Below are positions 53,511-63,047 of a stretch of DNA of 64,000 nucleotides, in pieces. Position 1 is the first letter of the stretch, and every line of letters begins with the position of its first letter. Below the pieces are notes generated by a model. That model saw only the letters and a list, made by a program, of their open reading frames with translations, searched no databases and was not told the origin of the DNA. Origin of the DNA: an uncultured Dorea sp. (GTDB lineage: Bacteria; Bacillota; Clostridia; Lachnospirales; Lachnospiraceae); contig CAJTRO010000012.1 in the NCBI GenBank assembly GCA_910579015.1, positions 22,263-86,262 on the forward strand. Reading direction: 5' to 3'. A program made the position numbers and the translations under genes.

Positions 53511-55277
53511 ATGAAGACGATCATAGAACTTATTACAGAGGAGATCGCCGGGGCATTTGCAGAGGCCGGGTACGATAAGGAGTATGGGAGGGTAACGCTG
53601 TCTAACAGGCCGGATCTGTGTGAATACCAGTGTAACGGCGCCATGGCGGGGGCGAAGACTTATAAGAAGGCTCCGATCATGATCGCGGCAGATGTGGCCG
53701 CGAAGCTTTCAGACAGCCGCTGTTTTGAAGAAGTCAGCGCAGTGAATCCGGGATTTATCAATCTGAAGCTTAAGAAGGAGTTTGTGGCACAGTATCTGAA
53801 CCAGATGGCAGAAGATGAGCGTCTGGGACTTGAAGAAGTACAAGGTCCGCAGATGATCGTGATGGATTACGGCGGGCCGAACGTGGCGAAGCCGCTCCAT
53901 GTGGGACATCTGAGGTCTGCGATCATTGGCGAGAGCATTAAGAGGATTGCAAGAAGGATGGGGCATCAGGTTCTGGGCGACATCCATCTGGGCGACTGGG
54001 GATATCAGATGGGGCTGATCATTACGGAGCTTCGGATCCGCAAGCCGGAGCTTCCTTATTTTGATGAGGACTATAAGGGAGAATATCCGAAGGAAGCCCC
54101 GTTTACCATAGGAGAGCTGGAGGAGATCTATCCAACGGCGAGCGGTAAGGCGAAGGAAGACGACGGATACCGTCAGGAGGCCTTGCAGGCGACCTGTCTT
54201 TTGCAGAACGGCCACAGGGGATACAGGGCTGTATGGAACCATATCATGAATGTGTCGGTGTCTGATCTTAAGAAGAATTATGAGAGACTGAATGTGCATT
54301 TCGATCTCTGGAAGGGAGAGGCCGACGCGCAGGCTTATATCCCGGATATGATCGAATGGATGAAGAAGGACGGGTATGCGCATATCGACGAGGGCGCGCT
54401 GGTGATTGACGTGCAGAAGGAGACGGATACCAAGGATATTCCGCCATGTATGATCCAGAAGTCAGACGGAGCGTCTCTTTACGGAACGACGGATCTTGCC
54501 ACCCTGATACAGAGGGAAGAGGATTACAAACCGGACAGGATCATATACATTGCAGATAAGCGTCAGGACCTGCATTTCCTTCAGGTGTTCAGAGCCGCGA
54601 AGAAGACAGGGATCGTCCCGGACGGGACAGAGCTTCGCTTCCTGGGCTTCGGCACGATGAACGGCAGGGACGGCAAGCCTTTTAAGACCAGGGAAGGCGG
54701 CGTGATGCGTCTTGAGAACCTGATCGGGGAGATCGAGGAGGAGATGTATAAGAAGATTGCCGAGAACCGTACCGTCGAAGAGGAAGAGGCAAAAGAGACG
54801 GCGAAGATCGTGGGGATGTCTGCCATCAAGTACGGCGATCTGTCCAACCAGGCGTCGAAAGATTATGTGTTTGACGTAGATCGGTTCACCTCCTTTGAAG
54901 GAAATACGGGGCCGTATATTCTGTATACCATCGTCCGTATCAAGTCTATTCTGAATAAGTACCAGGCAGAGGGCAGGACGGCAGAGGGCAGCCGTATAGA
55001 GAGCGCCCATAACGACAGTGAGAAAGCGCTGATGCTTGAGGCTTTAAAGTATAATGAAGTGACAGAGGCCGCGTTTAATGAACTGGCGCCGCACAAGATC
55101 TGTGCGTTTATCTATGACCTGGCGAACACGTTCAACCGGTTCTACCATGAGACGAAGATTCTTTCGGAGGAAGACGAGGCAAAGCAGAGGAGTTACATCG
55201 CACTGCTTGTGCTGACGAAGAGGATCCTTGAGGCGTGCATCGATATGCTGGGATTCGAAGCGCCGGAGAGGATGTAG
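53511..55277 (+). CDS. argS: Arginyl-tRNA synthetase
   Basis: Class Ia synthetase charging tRNA-Arg, 588 residues. The N-terminal Add-1 domain is followed by the HIGH-type motif in NVAKPLHVGHLRSAIIG near residue 128. The KMSKS region is degenerate, as usual for many ArgRS (GRDGKPFKTREGG). The DALR anticodon domain is at the C-terminus with YDLANTFNRFYHE. AGGAGGA? site GGGAGGA lies upstream. A tRNA-Arg gene precedes by 0.8 kb; I see no T-box leader. Confidence 0.96.
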   Translation: MKTIIELITEEIAGAFAEAGYDKEYGRVTLSNRPDLCEYQCNGAMAGAKTYKKAPIMIAADVAAKLSDSRCFEEVSAVNPGFINLKLKKEFVAQYLNQMAEDERLGLEEVQGPQMIVMDYGGPNVAKPLHVGHLRSAIIGESIKRIARRMGHQVLGDIHLGDWGYQMGLIITELRIRKPELPYFDEDYKGEYPKEAPFTIGELEEIYPTASGKAKEDDGYRQEALQATCLLQNGHRGYRAVWNHIMNVSVSDLKKNYERLNVHFDLWKGEADAQAYIPDMIEWMKKDGYAHIDEGALVIDVQKETDTKDIPPCMIQKSDGASLYGTTDLATLIQREEDYKPDRIIYIADKRQDLHFLQVFRAAKKTGIVPDGTELRFLGFGTMNGRDGKPFKTREGGVMRLENLIGEIEEEMYKKIAENRTVEEEEAKETAKIVGMSAIKYGDLSNQASKDYVFDVDRFTSFEGNTGPYILYTIVRIKSILNKYQAEGRTAEGSRIESAHNDSEKALMLEALKYNEVTEAAFNELAPHKICAFIYDLANTFNRFYHETKILSEEDEAKQRSYIALLVLTKRILEACIDMLGFEAPERM

Positions 55278-55311
55278 TGAAGTAAGATATGAAGAGAGGA
55301 TAAGAGAGCAG

Positions 55312-56469
55312 ATGGAGACAGAGAAATTATTCTATCGGGACGGATATATGAAGGAATTCGATGCAAGCGTCATTTCCTGTAAGCAGACAGAGGGCGGGTA
55401 TGAGGTTGTGCTTAACAGGACGGCCTTCTTCCCGGAGGGAGGCGGACAATACGCAGATCCTGGCTGGCTTTCAGAGGCAGAGGTGCTGGATGTTCAGGAG
55501 AAGGACGGCGTGATCTATCATAAGGTGAGCGGGGCTCTTGAGGAAGGAACGACGGTGCACGGAAGGCTTGACTGGGATATACGTTTCGAAAGGATGCAGC
55601 AGCATACAGGGGAGCATATCATATCAGGGATCGTGCATGGAAGGTTCGGATATGAGAATGTGGGATTTCATCTTGGCAGTGATTACTGTACCATGGATTT
55701 CAACGGACCGATCACAAAGGAGGAGTTAAAAGAGATTGAACTGGAAGCGAATAAAGCCGTTTTCCGGAATCTGGCGGTAGGGATCACGTATCCGTCCAGA
55801 GAAGAGCTTTCGTCCATGGAATACAGGAGTAAGATCGAGATTGAAGGACAGGTCCGCATTGTGACCGTGCCGGGATATGATGTGTGCGCCTGCTGCGCTC
55901 CGCATCTTGGGACGACCGGGGAGATTGGGCTTATCAAGCTTGTGGACATGGTCAATTATAAGGGCGGGGAGCGCATTACGATGCTCTGTGGTTTTCGGGC
56001 CCTGGCAGATTATGAGATCAAGGAGGAGAATATCAAGGCAGTCTCTGCACTTCTGAGCGCGAAGGAATATGAAACCGCGGATGCAGTCTCACATCTCAAA
56101 GAAGAAGCAGGAAGCCTGAAAGGGAAGATCGCATCCTTGCAGCAGAAGCTGCTGGCATATCAGGCGGCCGAGATTCCGGTGGAGGAAGACGTGGTACTTG
56201 TATTCGACTCTGGATTGTCCCAGAATGCGCCGAGAGAGCTGATGAACCTCCTTCTCAATAAAGGCGCGAAGATCTGCGCCGTGTTTGCAGGCACAGACAA
56301 AGACGGATACCGGTATGTAATAGGAAGCAGGGAGACGGATGTGCGCCCGCTGTGCAGAAGGCTTAACGAAGAATTCAACGGCAGGGGCGGCGGAAAGCCG
56401 GAGATGGTGCAGGGTTCCTTGCAGGGGGATGAGGCGGCGATCCGGACAAGTTTCGGTTCCGGTTGCTGA
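55312..56469 (+). CDS. AlaX-like alanyl-tRNA editing protein with DHHA1 domain
   Basis: A 385-residue stand-alone homologue of the AlaRS editing module. Residues about 1-75 form the small beta-barrel (ATAFFPEGGGQ-like NRTAFFPEGGGQYAD). The zinc-binding editing site is QQHTGEHIISG and VCACCAPHLGTTGEIG. A coiled coil and DHHA1 C-terminal domain (GRGGGKPEMVQG) complete it. It hydrolyses Ser-tRNA(Ala) mischarged products. It begins 34 bases after argS and is likely cotranscribed. Start by site AGAGAG. Confidence 0.93.
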   Translation: METEKLFYRDGYMKEFDASVISCKQTEGGYEVVLNRTAFFPEGGGQYADPGWLSEAEVLDVQEKDGVIYHKVSGALEEGTTVHGRLDWDIRFERMQQHTGEHIISGIVHGRFGYENVGFHLGSDYCTMDFNGPITKEELKEIELEANKAVFRNLAVGITYPSREELSSMEYRSKIEIEGQVRIVTVPGYDVCACCAPHLGTTGEIGLIKLVDMVNYKGGERITMLCGFRALADYEIKEENIKAVSALLSAKEYETADAVSHLKEEAGSLKGKIASLQQKLLAYQAAEIPVEEDVVLVFDSGLSQNAPRELMNLLLNKGAKICAVFAGTDKDGYRYVIGSRETDVRPLCRRLNEEFNGRGGGKPEMVQGSLQGDEAAIRTSFGSGC

Positions 56470-56595
56470 TATAGCAGGGAATATATTTTTGATTTAATGA
56501 TTTTATCACGGTTCTGTCACAGTTTAAACACAATTAAGCAGTAGACTACTAACAGAAACAAAGAAAACAGAACTAAGATGAAAGGAGTCATCAAT

Positions 56596-57864
56596 ATGGA
56601 TCATCAATATAATTATTATACACCAGGTCAGGATTCAGATCCGCAGAATCATTCAGAATACGGACAGCCTAAAAAGAAGAAGGGAGCGCCGAAGTGGGTG
56701 AAGATGGTCTGCTATGGCCTGATAATCGGAGTAACAGCAAGTGCGGCGTTCCAGACAAGCAATATTGTGGCAGGGAAGCTGCTTGGAACGAAGGATGCCG
56801 AAAAGAGCGCCGCGAAGCAGGAGAGCGTTAATAATACGAAGCTTACGACGGTTTCTGACGGTACGGTAGAATCCGATGTGGCAGAGATTACTAAGAATGC
56901 GATGCCGTCGGTTGTATCTATCACGAATATGAGCGTACAGCAGGTCTTGAGTTTCTTTGGAGGCGTGCAGGAGAGGACGAGCGAGAGTGCAGGATCCGGG
57001 ATCATCATCGGACAGAACGATACAGAGCTTCTGATCGTGACCAATAACCATGTGGTAGAAGGAAGCGACACGCTGACCGTTTCCTTCATAGACGAGGAGA
57101 GTGTGGAGGCGAATGTCAAGGGGACAGACGCAAACAGAGATTTGGCGGTTGTGGCGGTAGAGCTTAGTAAGATCAAGGACAGTACCCGGGATAAGATCGC
57201 AGTGGCGACGCTCGGGGATTCCGAACAGATACAGGTAGGCGAAGAGGTGATCGCCATCGGTAATGCACTGGGATATGGACAGTCTGTCACGAAGGGGATT
57301 GTCTCAGCCACAGGCAGGAGCATCGACGGGATCGACAGCAGTCTGATCCAGACGGACGCGGCCATCAATCCGGGAAACAGCGGAGGCGCACTGCTGAATG
57401 CAAAAGGAGAGGTCATCGGGATCAATACGGCGAAGGCGGCGATGAACGCGGTAGAAGGAATGGGTTACGCCATTCCGGTATCTGAGGCGCAGGCGACGAT
57501 AGAGGGATTGATGAACCGGGAGACGCGGACGAAGGTTGCCGAGGAAGAGAGAGGATACATTGGTATTGTCAATGGAGAAGATGTGACACAGGATGTATCG
57601 GAGATGTATGGTATGCCGATGGGCGTCTATGTCTCAGAGATAGCAAGGGGCAGCGGCGCGGATAAGGCAGGCATCACGAAGGGAACTGTGATCACGGCGC
57701 TGAACGGGATATCCGTAAACGGTATGGAGGCTCTTAAGGAACAGTTGCAGTATTACAGGATAGGCGAGACAGTCACTCTGACGATAGAGACGCCGGGAAA
57801 AGGCGGAGAATACGAAAGTAAGGACGTAGAAGTGACACTTGGAGCAGGAAGTACCGCAAAATAA
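56596..57864 (+). CDS. htrA: HtrA/DegP-like membrane serine protease
   Basis: A 422-residue quality-control protease. ATG 56596 (AAAGGAG eight bases upstream). One membrane helix at about residues 37-60, then the trypsin-like domain with catalytic triad His152 (NNHVVEG), Asp182 (NRDLAVV) and Ser262 (NPGNSGGAL), and one C-terminal PDZ domain from about 315 (AGITKGTVITALNGISVNG). It degrades misfolded exported proteins. It lies in a stress-related stretch after the editing gene. Confidence 0.95.
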   Translation: MDHQYNYYTPGQDSDPQNHSEYGQPKKKKGAPKWVKMVCYGLIIGVTASAAFQTSNIVAGKLLGTKDAEKSAAKQESVNNTKLTTVSDGTVESDVAEITKNAMPSVVSITNMSVQQVLSFFGGVQERTSESAGSGIIIGQNDTELLIVTNNHVVEGSDTLTVSFIDEESVEANVKGTDANRDLAVVAVELSKIKDSTRDKIAVATLGDSEQIQVGEEVIAIGNALGYGQSVTKGIVSATGRSIDGIDSSLIQTDAAINPGNSGGALLNAKGEVIGINTAKAAMNAVEGMGYAIPVSEAQATIEGLMNRETRTKVAEEERGYIGIVNGEDVTQDVSEMYGMPMGVYVSEIARGSGADKAGITKGTVITALNGISVNGMEALKEQLQYYRIGETVTLTIETPGKGGEYESKDVEVTLGAGSTAK

Positions 57865-57892
57865 TATTATCTGAAAATAATTAAAATAATTT

Positions 57893-57921
57893 TTGATATT
57901 TTATGTCGGATGTAGTATAAT
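57893..57921 (+). promoter_or_regulatory. Sigma-A promoter of the zinc-ribbon gene
   Basis: TTGATA (57893-57898), 17 bases, TATAAT (57916-57921). Confidence 0.75.
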
Positions 57922-57996
57922 GACCGTATACGTGGAAATTGCGATATGTCAAATTATAAAACTGCAATAATATTACATGAGGAGGAACACATTCTG

Positions 57997-58416
57997 ATGA
58001 AATGTCCAATATGCGGTCAAGAATTGAAGCCCGGGAAAAAAGATCCGAATTATCTCTTATGCTATAATTGTAAGAAGAAGTTCAAGGTTCCCCAGAAGAA
58101 GATAGAAAGTCACGGGGATGAGGATGAGGAAGAAGAACAGAAGTATTCCAATATACCTCCCAAGCAGGTTCGTAAGAAGCGTGAGGCAGAGATGCGTCAG
58201 GCTTATGACGAGATGCTTGCCGCAGGAGACGGCAGCAGGAAGAAGACGAGGCCGGCGAATCCAAAACCGAAGCGCAGAGAAGAGATAGAGGATGATTACG
58301 ATGACGATTATTATGATGACGAGGATGACGAGAAGATGTCCAAGCTTCCGATTATCATACTTGGTATTGCGATCGTGATCGTGGCGGCGCTGATCATATT
58401 CGTATTATTAAAATAG
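57997..58416 (+). CDS. Zinc-ribbon membrane protein
   Basis: A 139-residue protein, started at ATG 57997 (GAGGAGG upstream). N-terminal zinc ribbon: MKCPICGQELKPGKK and LLCYNCKKKF give two CxxC pairs. The middle (about 30-110) is highly charged, with acidic EDDYDDDYYDDEDDE at its end. A C-terminal membrane helix (LPIIILGIAIVIVAALIIFV) anchors it, zinc ribbon inside. Function unknown; this build is common in Firmicutes. Confidence 0.8.
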   Translation: MKCPICGQELKPGKKDPNYLLCYNCKKKFKVPQKKIESHGDEDEEEEQKYSNIPPKQVRKKREAEMRQAYDEMLAAGDGSRKKTRPANPKPKRREEIEDDYDDDYYDDEDDEKMSKLPIIILGIAIVIVAALIIFVLLK

Positions 58417-58438
58417 TTAAGCATGTAAGAAAGAATAA

Positions 58439-58485
58439 AAGAGACTGACAGGGGATATCAAAAGTTTCCCTGCCAGTCTCTTTTT
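58439..58485. terminator. Bidirectional terminator
   Basis: A long stem (58439-58454 with about 58469-58483, one mismatch) flanked by A- and T-runs on both sides; serves the zinc-ribbon gene and the convergent PucR gene. Confidence 0.85.
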
Positions 58486-58512
58486 GAATTGTGCGCATTC
58501 CCGGTCCAAAGC

Positions 58513-60027
58513 TTATTTTGGAAGCATCATATATAATTTCACCCCAAGCTCTATATCGAGACGCGTCTGCCTGTCGTCCAGTGAGATTTCCGCGATCTCG
58601 CAGATCCGGTCCATCCGGTGGAGCATGGTTTTATAATGGATGAACAGTTGTTTTGCTGTTTTGCTCAGATTCATGTTATTGCCGAGAAGAGAATCCAGCG
58701 TTTCGAGATACTGGGTGTTTTTGGCTTCATCATATGCGGCAAGCTTTTTTACGGCAGGAGGTATGATCTGCTCAAAATCCGCTGTGCTGGAATGGGCGGC
58801 CAGGATTCGTAACACTCCCATATCCTCATATTTTACGATATTATTTTTAAAGGCATGTGCAAACTGCAATGCATCTGCCGCTTCCCGGATTTTAAGAGGA
58901 ATGTGCGAAACCTGATTTGCGGCGCTGCTTATTCCTGCAAAGAAGGAGAGAAACCTGTACTTGTTTGTGATAGAGTCCTCTAATTCAGAGAGTGTTCTGT
59001 CGATGATATTATAGACATCCAGAGGCGGCAGAGCGCCCGGTATCCGGTACAAAACATGCAGATAAGGTTCTTTCATATAAAAGTAATAATTATCTTTGGA
59101 AAGATACTGTGTCATTTCTATAAGAGCTTCGGATATTTTTGAGGTACTTTTTGTCGTGTTGAGTTCGATGGAGAAGCTGATGTAGGTATCCGTCTTTCCC
59201 CAGCCGTATCCTTTTATCCGCTCTTCAAGCTGTTCCTCGTCTAAATTGCCTTCAAATAGATCCGTCAAAAAGGCGGCGATATATTTCTGCTCTATTTCCG
59301 CGACATAGTATTTTTTCAGATACAAAAATGCCAGCAGGCTTGCGGCAGTCTTTAAAAGCATTTCCAGATTTTCATCCAAGATATGATTCGTCACAGCTTC
59401 AAGATAACCATTAACCTCTCCCATGCACATGATAGGAAGCTTGATTCTGTCTGCGATGGCCTTGAACGGCTGAAAATCGGCAGACTGTGAGTAAAAGGAC
59501 AGATTCTTTTCGCTGTCATACAGAGAGATTGCGGCTGGGACATACCGGGTGAGATATTCAAGTATCTCAGGTTCCCTTGCTCCGGAAGCAAGAAGGTTCG
59601 AAAGATTGTTCTGTATTTCAAGATAATACTGGTGCCGGATCTTTAATATGACGCCCATGACAGCGGAGATCACGTCGATGAACGGTGTGTTTAAGGGCAG
59701 TCTTATGATGGGGATGCTGTATTTATCGCCCCCTTTCAGGATTGCCTCGGGGATGTCGTCAGAGGGATCCTTGTGCTTTATGATCAGAGCGCTGATATCT
59801 TTTTCGGCAAGCCGCGCTATGTATTCACTGTGGGAAAACGGGCCCAGAACGGCGCCATAAAGAGAAGTGAGCAAGACTTCGCCGCCACTTAACCATTGAA
59901 GCAAATCAGGATCTTCTGCTGTTGTGATGCCGGTAACGGCTTTTGACAGGCCGCCCGAACCTGCGCATATGGAGACGTTTTTTAAAACATCCAGTTTCAA
60001 GATGTCTGCCACAGTCAATATATTCAA
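58513..60027 (-). CDS. PucR-family transcriptional regulator
   Basis: A 504-residue regulator, started at TTG 60027 (GAGGGG eight bases upstream; GTG 60036 is in frame). The N-terminal PucR domain (LTVADILKLDVLKN, GVTTAEDPDLLQWL-like GITTAEDPDLLQWL, GGEVLLTSLYG) is followed by a middle GGDEF-like CdaR region and a C-terminal helix-turn-helix HTH_30 (NLSKTAKQLFIHYKTMLHRM). Such proteins respond to small nitrogen compounds. It is divergent from the peptide ABC operon and is the obvious regulator of it. Confidence 0.9.
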   Translation of the reverse strand: MNILTVADILKLDVLKNVSICAGSGGLSKAVTGITTAEDPDLLQWLSGGEVLLTSLYGAVLGPFSHSEYIARLAEKDISALIIKHKDPSDDIPEAILKGGDKYSIPIIRLPLNTPFIDVISAVMGVILKIRHQYYLEIQNNLSNLLASGAREPEILEYLTRYVPAAISLYDSEKNLSFYSQSADFQPFKAIADRIKLPIMCMGEVNGYLEAVTNHILDENLEMLLKTAASLLAFLYLKKYYVAEIEQKYIAAFLTDLFEGNLDEEQLEERIKGYGWGKTDTYISFSIELNTTKSTSKISEALIEMTQYLSKDNYYFYMKEPYLHVLYRIPGALPPLDVYNIIDRTLSELEDSITNKYRFLSFFAGISSAANQVSHIPLKIREAADALQFAHAFKNNIVKYEDMGVLRILAAHSSTADFEQIIPPAVKKLAAYDEAKNTQYLETLDSLLGNNMNLSKTAKQLFIHYKTMLHRMDRICEIAEISLDDRQTRLDIELGVKLYMMLPK

Positions 60028-60162
60028 GAATCTCACCCCTCAGTCATAACTCTCTCTCAATCAATAACAACTTAATATACAGAATTTTACCACACAACGC
60101 ATAAAAATGCAGATGTCATAACAGGATAAAGTTTGTCGAACCATATCATCCCATTGTTCTAA

Positions 60163-60191
60163 TGCCAAATTCCGTATACGGGTAGTATAAT
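60163..60191 (+). promoter_or_regulatory. Promoter of the peptide ABC operon, with palindromic site
   Basis: A consensus TATAAT (60186-60191) with a poor -35 TGCCAA (60163-60168) at 17 bases. Between them is the perfect palindrome CCGTATACGG (60172-60181). A weak -35 with an operator inside the spacer suggests a regulator, activator or repressor, such as the PucR protein divergent to it. Confidence 0.6.
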
Positions 60192-60241
60192 GATTAAAAT
60201 TATTTTTATACAAAATCAAAAAAGCGTTGGAGGAATGAGCT

Positions 60242-61165
60242 ATGCTGAAGTTCACGTTGAAAAGGCTGGCATCGCTGGTGCTGGTGCTGATAGGGGTATC
60301 ATTTCTGGTGTTTATGCTGCTCTCACTGACACCGGGAGATCCGGTGAGGATGATGCTTGGTGAATCGGCCACACCGGAAGCGCAGGAAGCCCTCCGCAAG
60401 GAGATGGGCTTAGATGATCCGCTTCTTTTGCAGTATGGCCGCTATATGAAGAACATTGTGGTGCATCAGGACCTGGGGACGTCCTATTCTACACAGAGAC
60501 CGGTTTTGGATGAGATTATGAATGTCTTCCCCAATACGGTACAGTTAGCGGTTGCGGCAATGGTGATCGCGGTGATTCTTGGGATCTTTCTTGGGATCAT
60601 CTCTGCCGTGAAACAGAATTCACTGTTAGACAATATTGTTATGGTGCTTGCACTGATCGGAACGTCCGCTCCCATATTCTGGATCGGGATCCTGATGATC
60701 CTTTTGTTTTCGGTACAGCTTGGATGGCTTCCGCCGTCGGGCTTCGGAAGCTTTGAACAGCTCATCATGCCGGCAGTTGCCCTTGGTATGCAGAGTACGG
60801 CCGTTGTTGCCAGAATGACACGTTCGAGTATGCTTGAAGTCATCCGGCAGGATTTCGTTAAGACGGCCCGGGCGAAGGGGCAGAGGGAGATCATCGTTAT
60901 CTTAAAGCATGTATTCAGGAACGCCCTGATTCCGATCATCACAGTTGTAGGACTTCAGTTCGGTACGCTTCTGGGCGGAGCCATGCTTACAGAGGTCGTG
61001 TTCTCGATCCCGGGCGTCGGGCGTCTGATGATCGAGGCGATCAAGCAGAGAGACTTCCCGATCGTACAGGGAAGCGTCCTTTTTGTGGCGGCATGTTTCT
61101 CGCTTGTAAACCTTGCGGTAGATTTACTGTATGCCGTGGTTGATCCAAAGGTTTCCAAAGAATAG
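60242..61165 (+). CDS. Oligopeptide/dipeptide ABC transporter permease (DppB/OppB)
   Basis: A 307-residue membrane permease with six helices. The family start (FTLKRLASLVLVLIGVSFLVF) is followed by SLTPGDPVRMMLG, the EAA loop (FVKTARAKGQREIIVILKHVFRNALIPI in part) and GVGRLMIEAIKQRDFP. It pairs with the DppC-like product. First gene of a dpp/opp operon; spacing to the next is 18 bases. Confidence 0.93.
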   Translation: MLKFTLKRLASLVLVLIGVSFLVFMLLSLTPGDPVRMMLGESATPEAQEALRKEMGLDDPLLLQYGRYMKNIVVHQDLGTSYSTQRPVLDEIMNVFPNTVQLAVAAMVIAVILGIFLGIISAVKQNSLLDNIVMVLALIGTSAPIFWIGILMILLFSVQLGWLPPSGFGSFEQLIMPAVALGMQSTAVVARMTRSSMLEVIRQDFVKTARAKGQREIIVILKHVFRNALIPIITVVGLQFGTLLGGAMLTEVVFSIPGVGRLMIEAIKQRDFPIVQGSVLFVAACFSLVNLAVDLLYAVVDPKVSKE

Positions 61166-61183
61166 GTAAGGAGGAAAAGGAAA

Positions 61184-62041
61184 ATGGAAGAAAAGAAATC
61201 CAGAAGTCAGTTAATGACTGTCTTGAAAACTTTAAGCCGCAATAAGATGGCAATTTTCGGGTTGATAATCCTTCTCCTGTTGTTGATAATGGGAATCCTT
61301 GCCGATTTTATTGCACCATATGATTATGCAAAGCAGGATCTGGCGAATGCGTTCCAGCATCCCAATGCAAAGCACTTGTTTGGCACGGATGAGTTTGGAA
61401 GAGATATCTTCAGCCGTATCATATATGGAGCAAGGACTTCTCTGCTGGTAGGCTTCGTGTCGGTGGGGATCGCCGTGGTTGTAGGCGGCGCCCTGGGAGC
61501 GGTTGCGGGTTATTACGGGAAGAGAATAGATAACTTTATCATGAGACTTATGGACGTGCTGCTGGCTATTCCGCAGACACTTCTGGCCATCGCTATCGTG
61601 GCGGCTCTTGGAACGGGGCTTACGAACCTTATGATCGCGGTGGGGATCTCTGCCGTACCTACATATGCCAGGATCGTAAGAGCCTCTGTCCTTACCATCC
61701 GTGAGGAAGAATATATCGAGGCCGCGAAAGCGTCCGGAACGACGAATGTCAGGATCATCGTCAGACACATCCTGCCCAACTGTATTGCGCCTGTGATCGT
61801 CCAGGTCACCCTGGGTATGGCCGGAGCCATCTTAACGGCGGCGGGAATGAGCTTTATCGGGCTTGGAATCCAGCCTCCCAATGCGGAGTGGGGAAATATG
61901 CTCTCGACCGGGCGTGATTATATCAGGGGATATTCCTATATGACGATGTTCCCGGGGCTTGCAATCGTGATCACTGTTCTTTCGTTAAACCTGTTAGGCG
62001 ACGGTCTGCGCGACGCACTGGATCCGAAGCTTAGAAATTAA
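61184..62041 (+). CDS. Oligopeptide/dipeptide ABC transporter permease (DppC/OppC)
   Basis: A 285-residue second permease. Landmark motifs: LFGTDEFGRDIFSRIIYGAR, LMDVLLAIPQTLLAIAIV, the EAA loop EYIEAAKASGTTNVRIIVRHILPN (partly quoted), and PPNAEWGNMLSTGRDY. The N-terminal OppC-type segment is present. AAGGAGG precedes the ATG. Confidence 0.94.
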   Translation: MEEKKSRSQLMTVLKTLSRNKMAIFGLIILLLLLIMGILADFIAPYDYAKQDLANAFQHPNAKHLFGTDEFGRDIFSRIIYGARTSLLVGFVSVGIAVVVGGALGAVAGYYGKRIDNFIMRLMDVLLAIPQTLLAIAIVAALGTGLTNLMIAVGISAVPTYARIVRASVLTIREEEYIEAAKASGTTNVRIIVRHILPNCIAPVIVQVTLGMAGAILTAAGMSFIGLGIQPPNAEWGNMLSTGRDYIRGYSYMTMFPGLAIVITVLSLNLLGDGLRDALDPKLRN

Positions 62042-62057
62042 TAAGGAGGGGAAGAGC

Positions 62058-63047
62058 ATGGGAGAGCAAAATCTACTGGACATTAAGAACTTAAGTGTGG
62101 AATATAAGACAGAAGACGGTATCGTGTATGCGGTGAACGAATTGAATATGGAGATCGGACACAAAGAGACGCTCGGCTTCGTAGGCGAGACCGGCGCGGG
62201 GAAGACCACCACGGCGATGACGATCATGGGGCTTCTGCCGACGCCTCCGGGAAAGGTAACCTCCGGAGAGATCCTGTTTGACGGGCGGGATATGCTGAAG
62301 ATCGGCGACAAGGAGAGAAGAGGGATTCTAGGCGAGGAGATTTCAATCATTTTCCAGGATCCGATGACCTCTCTGAATCCGTCCATGAAGGTCGGAGACC
62401 AGATCGTGGAGATGATACGCCTTCATAAGACCATCAGTAAAAAGGATGCGATGGAGGAAGCCGACAGGCTTCTTGAGATGGTAGGCATCCGCAGAGAGCG
62501 TGCCAATGATTATCCGCATCAGTTTTCAGGAGGCATGAAGCAGAGGGTTGTGATCGCCATTGCCCTTGCGTGCCAGCCGAAGCTTATCATTGCGGACGAG
62601 CCGACTACGGCTCTTGACGTGACGATCCAGGCGCAGGTTATGAATCTGATCAAAGGCTTCAAGGAAAAACTGGGTACGTCTATGATCCTCATCACCCATG
62701 ACCTTGGGATCGTAGCGGAGATATGCGACAAGGTGGCGATCATGTATGCGGGGCAGGTGGTGGAGTATGCGGATGTGGAAGGCATCTATCTGAATCCGTG
62801 CCATCCGTATACGAAGGGATTATTTAATTCGATCCCGAAGCTTGACACAGAAGAGGAATGGTTAGAAGAGATCCACGGACTGCCTCCGGAGCCGACAGAG
62901 CGGATAGAGGGATGCTCTTTCAGTCCCCGCTGTCCGAACTGCATGAAGATCTGCAAGCATAAAAAGCCGGGCATAACCTATATTGACGACAGGCATTATG
63001 TACGGTGCTTCTTATACGAGAATCAGGAGGTGAAGGCTGATGAGTAA
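62058..63047 (+). CDS. Oligopeptide/dipeptide ABC transporter ATP-binding protein (DppD/OppD)
   Basis: A 329-residue ATPase with Walker A GETGAGKTTT, Q-loop IFQDPMTSLNP, signature FSGGMKQRVVIA, Walker B LIIADEPTTALDV and the H-loop ITHDLG. The C-terminal oligo_HPY tail carries a cysteine group (CSFSPRCPNCMKICKHK) as in many Dpp/Opp ATPases with a 4Fe-4S-type or zinc motif. Its last eight bases overlap the start of the next gene. Confidence 0.95.
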   Translation: MGEQNLLDIKNLSVEYKTEDGIVYAVNELNMEIGHKETLGFVGETGAGKTTTAMTIMGLLPTPPGKVTSGEILFDGRDMLKIGDKERRGILGEEISIIFQDPMTSLNPSMKVGDQIVEMIRLHKTISKKDAMEEADRLLEMVGIRRERANDYPHQFSGGMKQRVVIAIALACQPKLIIADEPTTALDVTIQAQVMNLIKGFKEKLGTSMILITHDLGIVAEICDKVAIMYAGQVVEYADVEGIYLNPCHPYTKGLFNSIPKLDTEEEWLEEIHGLPPEPTERIEGCSFSPRCPNCMKICKHKKPGITYIDDRHYVRCFLYENQEVKADE

